A program made the position numbers and the translations under genes. From positions 1 to 7,791 of the forward strand of contig URYM01000085.1 in the NCBI GenBank assembly GCA_900552095.1: DNA of 7,791 nt. The letters run 5' to 3'. Source of the stretch: an uncultured Blautia sp. (GTDB taxonomy: Bacteria; Bacillota; Clostridia; Lachnospirales; Lachnospiraceae). Below, one piece after another: positions 1-5,936 of the stretch; position 1 is the stretch's first letter; the number at the start of each line of letters is the position of its first letter. The notes beneath the pieces were generated by a model. The model ran no database searches. It was given only the letters and a program-made list of their open reading frames with translations, and was not told where the DNA came from.

Positions 1-23
1 CGTCAGATGTGTATAAGAGACAG
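1..23 (+). other. Nextera Tn5 adapter remnant (artefact)
   Basis: Bases 5-23 are the 19-base Tn5 mosaic end used in Nextera libraries, and bases 1-4 (CGTC) are the preceding part of the read-1 adapter. This is untrimmed library sequence, not genome. It opens a false reading frame: a GTG at base 9 gives the spurious N-terminus MYKRQ fused to the first real gene. Real sequence begins at base 24. Confidence 0.97.
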
Positions 24-1253
24 TTTGAGGAGAGCGGATTTCTTCTTCCCTGCCGTCAGAAAGATGATATGGTTATATTTCCTTTTATTACAGGGAAAAG
101 TTATTACAATTCTCTGATGGAAGCAATCAGTCGAAAAGATAGGGGGGCTTTTCTTGAAGTTCTGCAAAAATACAAAGTTTTGATGGACAGTCTGTATCCG
201 GAGAGAAGCCCTATGAAAAAAGATCCGGAATTTGAGCGTATTTTTGGACTGGCAGATCCGTTTTTGGGGATGGAGGCGGTTGCCAGACTGAATATCGACC
301 TGACGTTTGACAATATTCTGGTTCAGGGGGAGAAGGTTCAGATTATCGATTACGAATGGATCTTTGATTTCCCGATTCCGATCAAGTATCCGATGTACCG
401 GGCTTTGTATGCGCTGTGCCTCAAGAACAGAAATCAGTTTATTGATTTTATCCGGGAAGAAGAAATTTATGGAACGATGGGCATTTCCCAGGAAGAATGT
501 GAGCTGTTTTTCCGTATGAACGAAGCTTTTATGTGGTATGTGGAGGGCGGTTCTGAATCCTATACCAAGATGCTTCAGGCTTACGAGAAACCGGCGCTCA
601 GTCTTGAAATGTCAAAAATGCCTCAGAACTTCTTCGCCCAGATTTTCTGGGAGACAGGAAGCGGATACTCGGAAGAAGCCTGTGAAAATTATGTAATTTC
701 AGCTACACAAAAAGAAGTTTTTCTGGAAAAAGATCTGGCTGACTATTCCGGGATCCGGGAGGTGCGGATCGATCCTTTGAATGTTTCTGTCCTGATTGAG
801 AATTTTCAGGTTACTGTGGAAACACAGGGACAGGGCATGCGGAAGATTGGACTGGAGGAGATGAGAACGAACCGGAAATGGTTTGTGGGAAGCAATCTGC
901 TGTTTGAATCGGAAGATCCCCAGATCCTGATTGCAGTTCCGGAAGGAGAGATCTGGAAAAAGATCCGGGTGGAATACAGAATCTGCCGGAAAGAGATCGA
1001 GCGGCTGCGTCCTTATAAAGAAGTGCTGGACAGCGAATATGCGGAGAGGCAGAAGAGGATGCAGGAAAGGCTGCAGAGTGAACTGGAAGAACAGAACAAT
1101 CTTTTGAAAGAAAGTATGGATAAGCTGGAACATCAGGAAAATCTGCTGCGTCTTTACCGGGATAAGCTGCAGTATATTGAAAGTTCTAAAATTTACAGAG
1201 GCCTGCTGAAAAATAAAGTGGATAAGCAGGAACTGTGGGAAGAATTAAAATAA
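24..1253 (+). CDS. Kinase-like/coiled-coil polysaccharide biosynthesis protein, 5'-truncated
   Basis: Partial gene: 409 real codons from base 24 to the TAA at 1251-1253; its true start lies outside the contig. Residues are counted from base 24. A protein-kinase/aminoglycoside-phosphotransferase-like domain covers about 10-190. It shows a catalytic-loop match DLTFDN (Asp92, Asn97, the DxxxxN spacing) and a metal-binding-type IIDYEW (Asp109), followed by DFPIPI. The usual His two residues before the loop Asp is Asn here. Residues 240-320 look beta-rich without a recognised motif. Residues 321-387 are highly charged, with leucines spaced as in a coiled coil (QERLQSELEEQNNLLKE). Related proteins in Clostridia, as I recall them, often carry a SAM-methyltransferase or glycosyltransferase domain before this kinase-like part, so the missing N-terminus could hold one. 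Methyltransferase-kinase-coiled coil is the order of the O-antigen chain terminator WbdD, so a chain-capping role is possible but inferred. It lies 25 bases before the next gene in a likely operon. Confidence 0.75.
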   Translation, partial: FEESGFLLPCRQKDDMVIFPFITGKSYYNSLMEAISRKDRGAFLEVLQKYKVLMDSLYPERSPMKKDPEFERIFGLADPFLGMEAVARLNIDLTFDNILVQGEKVQIIDYEWIFDFPIPIKYPMYRALYALCLKNRNQFIDFIREEEIYGTMGISQEECELFFRMNEAFMWYVEGGSESYTKMLQAYEKPALSLEMSKMPQNFFAQIFWETGSGYSEEACENYVISATQKEVFLEKDLADYSGIREVRIDPLNVSVLIENFQVTVETQGQGMRKIGLEEMRTNRKWFVGSNLLFESEDPQILIAVPEGEIWKKIRVEYRICRKEIERLRPYKEVLDSEYAERQKRMQERLQSELEEQNNLLKESMDKLEHQENLLRLYRDKLQYIESSKIYRGLLKNKVDKQELWEELK

Positions 1254-1266
1254 GGAACAGGCAGAT

Positions 1267-1271
1267 GGAGG
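1267..1271 (+). promoter_or_regulatory. Shine-Dalgarno site for the gene at 1279
   Basis: GGAGG ends 7 bases before the ATG at 1279. This favours that ATG over the in-frame ATG at 1291, which would sit 19 bases away from it. Confidence 0.8.
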
Positions 1272-1278
1272 CGGAAGG

Positions 1279-3090
1279 ATGGCCGGAAAAATGAAAACAA
1301 TTATAAAGAAGCTTCGCCCCGGCTATGTGGGCAGGGGGATCCGCTATTTGAAGAAGAATGGCGGAAAAGCTTTCTTTGTGCGGGTATTCACTAATGATAC
1401 GGCAGTAATACCGTATGAAAAATGGTTCCGTCTGCATCGGGTCAGGAAAAAGGAACTGGAGCAGCAACGCAGGGAGAGGTCAGACGGGCTGAAGTTTTCT
1501 ATTCTTGTTCCGGTCTACCAGACTCCGGAGAAATTTCTGCGGGAGATGCTGCATTCTGTTCAGGAACAGAGTTACCGGAACTGGGAACTGTGTATTGCAA
1601 ACGGGAGTCCTGAAAATGCAGGTGTGCGGGAGATTCTGGAGGAATATCAGAAAAAAGATGGACGGATAAGAGTCAGAAATCTGGAAGAAAACAGGGGAAT
1701 TGCGGGGAATACCAATGCGGCTCTTGAAATGGCTTCCGGGGATTTTGCAGCCCTTTTGGATCATGATGATCTTCTGGAACCGGATGCACTCTATGAGATG
1801 GCGGCGCTTTTGAAAAAAAATCCGGACATGGATGCGGTTTATACAGATGAAGATAAGGTGAACGGTCAGGGAACTTCTTTTTTTCAGCCTCATTTTAAGC
1901 CGGATTTTAATCCGGATCTGCTGCGCTCTAACAATTATATCTGCCATTTCTTTGCGGTTCGCACAGATCTGGCAAGACGGACCGGAGGATTCCGAAGGGA
2001 GTATGAGGGGGCGCAGGATTACGATTACATTTTTCGGTGTACGGAGCAGTCTTCCCGGATCGGTCATGTGCCCCGGATCCTGTATCACTGGAGAACGCAC
2101 AGCCAGTCTACGGCGGAAAATCCGGAAAGCAAGCAGTATGCTTTTGAGGCGGGAGCCCGGGCAATAGAATCCCATCTGAAACGTCAGGGGGTGAAGGCTT
2201 CTGTGAACATGCGGGAGAATCCGGGTTTTTACCGGGTCTCTTATGACGTGCAGGGAAGTCCGCTGGTGTCAGTGCTGATTCCCAATAAGGATCAGAAGGA
2301 GAAACTTCAGGTCTGTGTGGAATCCATCCTTGCGAAGACTGCCTATGAGAATTATGAGATTCTGATTATTGAGAACAACAGTGTGACTCCGGAGATCTTT
2401 GCCTATTATAAAGAGCTGGAAAAGAATCCAAGAATTCAGATTCTGCGGTGGGAGAGGGCATTTAATTATTCTGCGATTAACAATTATGGGGCAGAGAAGG
2501 CCAGGGGAGAGTATCTTCTTTTGCTGAATAATGATGTGGAGATCCTGCAGGAAGGCTGGATGAAGGAACTGGTGGGAAACTGTCAGAGAGAAGAAGTGGG
2601 AGCAGTTGGCGTAAAGCTGTATTATCCCGACGGAACAATCCAACATGCCGGGACAATCGTGGGACTGGGCGGCGTAGCGGGGCATGCTTTTGCAGGATTT
2701 TCGGAAGAGCAGGGAAGTTATATGCACCGGGCTGCGATACAGATGGATTATAGCGCCGTTACAGCAGCCTGCATGATGGTAAGAAAAGAGGTCTTTTTTC
2801 AGGCAGGAGGTCTGGAGGAAAAACTGGAGGTTGCCTTTAATGACGTAGATTTCTGTCTTAAGCTCCGAAAACTGGGTTATCTGATCGTCTATGATCCGGA
2901 TGTGAAGCTGTACCATTATGAGTCTGCGACCAGAGGCGAGGAAGATAATCCGGAGAAGAAGGCCAGATTTCAGAGAGAAATAGATTATATGAAACAGCAG
3001 TGGCAGGAAATTCTGGAGATAGGGGATCCCTGTTATAATCCAAATCTGACACTGCTTGCGGGAGATTATTCCCAGCGATGGGGAGGTTAA
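1279..3090 (+). CDS. Family-2 glycosyltransferase with two GT-A domains
   Basis: 603 residues, complete. It should transfer sugars from nucleotide-sugar donors to a lipid-linked glycan at the cytoplasmic membrane face. A basic lead of about 70 residues (RYLKKNGGKAFF at 22-33) precedes two GT-A domains. Domain 1 (about 71-305) has FSILVPVY, the donor/metal motif DHDD (161-164), AQDYDY (245-250) where the acceptor-side acidic residues are expected, and LYHWRTH (268-274). Domain 2 (about 328-550) has VSVLIPNKD, LLNNDV (415-420) as its DxD-equivalent, FNDVDFCLKL (520-529) and a late His (546) in YHYES. Both domains therefore look active, so one chain may make two linkages. The tail 555-603 is charged, without a membrane helix. 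It lies 25 bases after the kinase-like gene and 4 bases before a paralog. Donor and linkage cannot be read from sequence; proteins of this layout are common in rhamnan or other cell-wall glycan clusters of Firmicutes. Confidence 0.92.
   Translation: MAGKMKTIIKKLRPGYVGRGIRYLKKNGGKAFFVRVFTNDTAVIPYEKWFRLHRVRKKELEQQRRERSDGLKFSILVPVYQTPEKFLREMLHSVQEQSYRNWELCIANGSPENAGVREILEEYQKKDGRIRVRNLEENRGIAGNTNAALEMASGDFAALLDHDDLLEPDALYEMAALLKKNPDMDAVYTDEDKVNGQGTSFFQPHFKPDFNPDLLRSNNYICHFFAVRTDLARRTGGFRREYEGAQDYDYIFRCTEQSSRIGHVPRILYHWRTHSQSTAENPESKQYAFEAGARAIESHLKRQGVKASVNMRENPGFYRVSYDVQGSPLVSVLIPNKDQKEKLQVCVESILAKTAYENYEILIIENNSVTPEIFAYYKELEKNPRIQILRWERAFNYSAINNYGAEKARGEYLLLLNNDVEILQEGWMKELVGNCQREEVGAVGVKLYYPDGTIQHAGTIVGLGGVAGHAFAGFSEEQGSYMHRAAIQMDYSAVTAACMMVRKEVFFQAGGLEEKLEVAFNDVDFCLKLRKLGYLIVYDPDVKLYHYESATRGEEDNPEKKARFQREIDYMKQQWQEILEIGDPCYNPNLTLLAGDYSQRWGG
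2071..2093 (+). repeat. Exact 23-base repeat shared by the two paralogs, copy 1
   Basis: Bases 2071-2093 (starting CCCCGGATCC, ending CACTGGAG) match bases 3863-3885 exactly. Both encode the conserved RILYHW stretch at the end of GT-A domain 1. It reflects gene duplication rather than a mobile repeat. Confidence 0.8.
3082..3086 (+). promoter_or_regulatory. Shine-Dalgarno site for the gene at 3095
   Basis: GGAGG inside the last codons of the upstream gene ends 8 bases before the ATG at 3095. It decides this start over an in-frame TTG at 3056, which would lie inside the previous gene. Confidence 0.82.
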
Positions 3091-3094
3091 AGCT

Positions 3095-4864
3095 ATGAAA
3101 AAACTGTCCTCTTATCAGGTGAAACGGGGGCTTCAGTATTTCCGGAAGCACGGGGTGAAGCAGTTTGTCCGCCGCTTCGGGGAAAAGACAGGAATTGTGG
3201 AGACTGCATATCCGGGCTGGTTTGAAAAGCACAGAACTTCGGAGCGGGAATTGGCAGAACAGCGGGAGAAGTGTTTTCGCGATCCGCTTCTTTTCAGCTT
3301 CGTGGTTCCTGCCTATAATACGCCGGAACGTTATCTGAGAGAGCTGATCAATTCGCTTCTGGCGCAGACGTATGCCGGCTGGGAACTCTGTCTGGCAGAT
3401 GGAAGTCCGGATGGAGATGTGGTCTGCGGCGTGGTGAAAGAGTATGCGGACGCGAGGATCCACTACCGTCATCTGGAGGAAAATTATGGAATTTCCGGTA
3501 ATACAAATGCGGCGCTGGAGATGGCAGCGGGGGATTTCATTGTACTGGCGGATCACGATGACCTTCTGGAGCCGGACGCCCTGTTCCGAATGATGGAAGT
3601 GCTGGAGCAGGATCCGGGAACCGATGTGATCTATACAGATGAGGGGAAGATCACCATGGATGGGAGCCGGATTTTTGATCCCCATTTTAAGTCGGACTTT
3701 AACTGGTGGCTGCTGCGCAGCAACAATTATATCTGTCATATTTTTGTGGTGCGCGCATCCATAGGAAAACGGGTGGGCGGATTCTGCAGGGAATATGACG
3801 GCGCTCAGGACTATGATTATATCCTGAAATGCTGCGAGAAGGCGGAGAAGATTGTCCATATTCCCCGGATCCTGTATCACTGGAGGGCACATCCGGGTTC
3901 TACTGCGGGAGATCCGGCCAGTAAAAGTTATGCCTACGAGGCGGGCTGCAGAGCGCTGAACGATCATTATCAGAGAACCGGAATCCGGGCGCGGGCAGAG
4001 TATACCGGTCTTCCGGGCAGATACCGCACCCGTTTTGAACTGAAGGAGACACCGGAAATCTGCGTACTGCTTACGTATACCGGAAAGGAACAGGAACTGC
4101 TTTCCAGTGTGAAGGCACTTCGGGAAGGAACCGACTATCCCTGCTGGAACTTGTGGATTCTGGCCGGAAACCGACAGAAGATTTCTCCGGAGACACTGGA
4201 AAAGCTGGGAGAAGTCACTTTCTTTCAGAGGGAATGTCATTCTCTGCCGGAACTGTGGAACCGGGCAGCAGAAGAATGTGGCGGAAGTTACCTCCTCTTT
4301 TTAAATGGGGCGTACCGGCCGGTGCACTGCGACTGGATTCGGGAACTTCTGGGTCAGTGTGTACAGAAGAATGTGGGGGCGGCGGGAGCAAAGCTGCTCT
4401 ACAGCGACCGGAAGATCTGTCAGGCCGGCGTCTGCGTGGGGATGTATGCAGTGGCGGGAAATGAAGCGGAAGGCGCAAAGTACCTGGATGAAGGCTGCAA
4501 TGCCTGGAATATTTCCAACCGAAATGTCAGTGCGGTGACAGATGTGGTGATCACACCGAGAGAAGTCTGGGAGGCGCTGGGCGGAGTAAAGACGGAATAC
4601 AAAAGTTATCTGGCTATGACGGATTACTGTCTGCGGGCCGGACAGCTGGGATATGGGGTCGTGTATACGCCCTGGGCTGAACTGAAGAGTGTGCAAAAAT
4701 TCCGAAAAGACAGACAGCGCTGGGAGAAGCGGGAAGGAGAACTGTTCCGGAAAGAGTGGACAGAGTTCCTGGATCGGGGAGATCCGTTTTATTCGCCGAA
4801 TCTGTCGCTGGGCGGACCGGATTTTCGCTATTCCGGTTCTGATGAAAAATACGGGGAAAGATAA
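3095..4864 (+). CDS. Family-2 glycosyltransferase paralog, second domain degenerate
   Basis: 589 residues from ATG 3095, 4 bases after the preceding stop, so probably translationally coupled. It is a tandem paralog of the 1279-3090 product, with the same lead (RGLQYFRKHGVKQF, 11-24) and a well-kept domain 1: FSFVVPAYNTPERYL, GISGNTNAALEMAAGDF, DHDD (153-156), AQDYDY (237-242), YHWRAH (261-266). Domain 1 should be an active nucleotide-sugar transferase. Domain 2 (about 318-535) keeps the outline (VGAAGAKLLYSDRKICQAGVCVGMYAVAG) but has lost key residues. The NNDV motif is NGAY (404-407), so the metal-binding Asp is gone. NDVDFCL has become AMTDYCL (507-513), and the late His in YHYES has no counterpart. 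I infer a non-catalytic or altered second domain, perhaps a scaffold or acceptor-binding unit. The reading frame is intact, so this is divergence rather than a pseudogene. Parts of the gene are visibly richer in G+C than gene 1. Confidence 0.9.
   Translation: MKKLSSYQVKRGLQYFRKHGVKQFVRRFGEKTGIVETAYPGWFEKHRTSERELAEQREKCFRDPLLFSFVVPAYNTPERYLRELINSLLAQTYAGWELCLADGSPDGDVVCGVVKEYADARIHYRHLEENYGISGNTNAALEMAAGDFIVLADHDDLLEPDALFRMMEVLEQDPGTDVIYTDEGKITMDGSRIFDPHFKSDFNWWLLRSNNYICHIFVVRASIGKRVGGFCREYDGAQDYDYILKCCEKAEKIVHIPRILYHWRAHPGSTAGDPASKSYAYEAGCRALNDHYQRTGIRARAEYTGLPGRYRTRFELKETPEICVLLTYTGKEQELLSSVKALREGTDYPCWNLWILAGNRQKISPETLEKLGEVTFFQRECHSLPELWNRAAEECGGSYLLFLNGAYRPVHCDWIRELLGQCVQKNVGAAGAKLLYSDRKICQAGVCVGMYAVAGNEAEGAKYLDEGCNAWNISNRNVSAVTDVVITPREVWEALGGVKTEYKSYLAMTDYCLRAGQLGYGVVYTPWAELKSVQKFRKDRQRWEKREGELFRKEWTEFLDRGDPFYSPNLSLGGPDFRYSGSDEKYGER
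3863..3885 (+). repeat. Exact 23-base repeat shared by the two paralogs, copy 2
   Basis: Identical to bases 2071-2093 and in the matching position of domain 1 (RILYHW). The copies are 1,792 bases apart in direct orientation. Confidence 0.8.
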
Positions 4865-4868
4865 AGGA
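4863..4868 (+). promoter_or_regulatory. Shine-Dalgarno site for the gene at 4878
   Basis: AAAGGA overlaps the stop codon of the upstream gene and ends 9 bases before ATG 4878. It is weaker than the sites of the two genes before it. The alternative in-frame ATG at 4842 lies within the preceding gene and has no clear site. Confidence 0.65.
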
Positions 4869-4877
4869 AACAGTAGT

Positions 4878-5837
4878 ATGAAAAAAGCAGCGGTGATAAT
4901 TCCCAATTACAACGGGGCCGGATATCTGGGACCCTGCCTGGACAGCCTTATGAGGCAGAGTGAGAAGTCTTTTTCTGTGATCGTGGTGGACAATGGTTCC
5001 ACGGACGGGAGCAGGGAACTGATACGGGAAAAATATCCCTGGGCAGAGCTTCTCTGTCTGGAGGAAAATACGGGATTCTGCGGGGCGGTAAACCGGGGAA
5101 TCCAGGCGGCAGAAGAACCGTATGTAATACTGCTGAACAATGATACGGAAGCAGAGCCTGATTTTATCAGGGAACTGCTGGAAGGGATCGGGCGCCATCG
5201 GAGAGCTTTTGCATGCGGGGCGAAGATGCTGCAGGCACACAGCCCGGAGCTTTTGGATGACGCCGGAGATTTTTACAGTGCCCTTGGCTGGGCGGCAGCC
5301 CGGGGCAAGGGGAAGCCGGAAGCAGAGTACAGCCGGGAAGAGAAGATTTTTTCGGCCTGTGCGGGGGCGGCTATCTACCGCAGGAAGGTGCTTCTCGGCC
5401 TGGGGCTCTTTGATGAAGAACATTTTGCCTATCTGGAGGATCTGGATATCTGCTATCGGGCCAGACTGCACGGTTATGAGAACTGGTATCTCCCGAAAGC
5501 CAGGGTGCGTCATGTGGGGAGCGGAACCAGCGGATCCCGCTATAATCTGTTCAAGGTGCGATACTCTTCCAGGAATAACATTTACCTGATCTGGAAAAAT
5601 ATGCCCCTGTTTCAGATCCTGTTGAATCTGCCGTTTCTTCTGGCAGGGTTTGGCGCCAAATTCCTTTTTTTCGCGGGAAAAGGATTCGGAAAGGAGTATC
5701 TGGCCGGTATCCGAAATGGTTTTCAGCTGTGTCGGAAATCCGAAAAAAAGACGAAATTTACCTGGAAACGGCTTCCGGTATACAGCAGGATTCAGCTGGA
5801 ACTGTGGAAGAATCTGTGCTGCACGCTTCGCCGCTGA
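4878..5837 (+). CDS. Family-2 glycosyltransferase, single domain
   Basis: 319 residues from ATG 4878, 13 bases after the previous stop. The GT-A fold begins at once (KKAAVIIPNYNGAGYL), which supports this start. Motifs in order: VIVVDNGSTDGS (34-45), ENTGFCGAVNRG (63-74), LLNNDTEAEPDF (85-96) with the DxD-equivalent Asp89, LFDEEHFAYLEDLDICYRARLHGY (177-200) with the likely catalytic-base region Glu187/Asp188, and RHVGSGTSG (211-219). This motif set is that of the WbbL-like branch of family 2, often rhamnosyltransferases, but the donor is not proved. Residues 243-266 (PLFQILLNLPFLLAGFGAKF and onward) are hydrophobic and may dip into or anchor to the membrane. The tail is basic. It probably adds one sugar to the undecaprenyl-diphosphate-linked repeat unit. 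It is the last gene before the 95-base gap and the promoter candidate. Confidence 0.92.
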   Translation: MKKAAVIIPNYNGAGYLGPCLDSLMRQSEKSFSVIVVDNGSTDGSRELIREKYPWAELLCLEENTGFCGAVNRGIQAAEEPYVILLNNDTEAEPDFIRELLEGIGRHRRAFACGAKMLQAHSPELLDDAGDFYSALGWAAARGKGKPEAEYSREEKIFSACAGAAIYRRKVLLGLGLFDEEHFAYLEDLDICYRARLHGYENWYLPKARVRHVGSGTSGSRYNLFKVRYSSRNNIYLIWKNMPLFQILLNLPFLLAGFGAKFLFFAGKGFGKEYLAGIRNGFQLCRKSEKKTKFTWKRLPVYSRIQLELWKNLCCTLRR

Positions 5838-5873
5838 CGGTCCGCTTAAGATTTGCTTAAAGAAATCGTCAGC
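5833..5873 (+). other. Nested inverted repeat across the stop codon
   Basis: Bases 5833-5841 (GCTGACGGT) can pair with 5865-5873 (ATCGTCAGC): nine pairs, one of them G-U. Inside it, 5846-5850 (TTAAG) can pair with 5856-5860 (CTTAA) around a 5-base loop. The outer stem contains the TGA of the upstream gene. No T-run follows, so it is not a classical intrinsic terminator. It may act as a 3'-end stabilising or processing structure, or may be chance. Confidence 0.4.
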
Positions 5874-5883
5874 AAACAAAAGG

Positions 5884-5897
5884 TTGCCTAATGGCAA
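5884..5897. repeat. Short palindrome overlapping the -35 box
   Basis: TTGCC (5884-5888), loop TAAT, GGCAA (5893-5897): a perfect 5-base inverted repeat covering the -35 element. Its position suits a regulator site, but at this length chance is a fair explanation. Confidence 0.3.
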
Positions 5898-5912
5898 TAC
5901 TTATTGTATAGT
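5884..5912 (+). promoter_or_regulatory. Candidate sigma-A promoter for the initiating transferase
   Basis: TTGCCT (5884-5889, 4 of 6 to TTGACA) and TATAGT (5907-5912, 5 of 6 to TATAAT) are separated by exactly 17 bases. Transcription would start near 5919, leaving a very short leader before the GTG at 5933 or 5942. It lies in the only sizeable gap between genes here, so it could give the initiating transferase and the LCP gene their own expression. Confidence 0.55.
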
Positions 5913-5921
5913 AAAGAATGG

Positions 5922-5936
5922 AAAGGACTTAGGTGA
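5922..5936 (+). promoter_or_regulatory. Two overlapping ribosome-site options deciding a GTG start
   Basis: AAAGGA at 5922-5927 lies 5 bases before GTG 5933. AGGTGA at 5931-5936 has its AGG 8 bases before a second in-frame GTG at 5942. ATGs at 5891 and 5919 run into stop codons within a few triplets, so a GTG start is forced. The two GTG choices differ by only three residues. Confidence 0.55.

Noticed and set aside
2858..4240. Long - strand open frame (460 codons) across the junction of the two paralogous glycosyltransferases.
   Set aside because: It lies opposite two well-supported genes. Its translation is rich in Arg, His, Pro, Ser and Ile with no recognisable domain, and it follows from codon choice on the + strand (few codons that read as stops in reverse).
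4614..5897. Long - strand open frame (427 codons) opposite the third and fourth genes.
   Set aside because: Same reasons: antisense to clear family-2 glycosyltransferases, low-complexity basic composition, no family motif.
5838..5932. Riboswitch or small RNA in the 95-base gap.
   Set aside because: Too short for the known large riboswitch classes, no terminator or recognisable conserved core; only the promoter candidate and inverted repeats are supportable.
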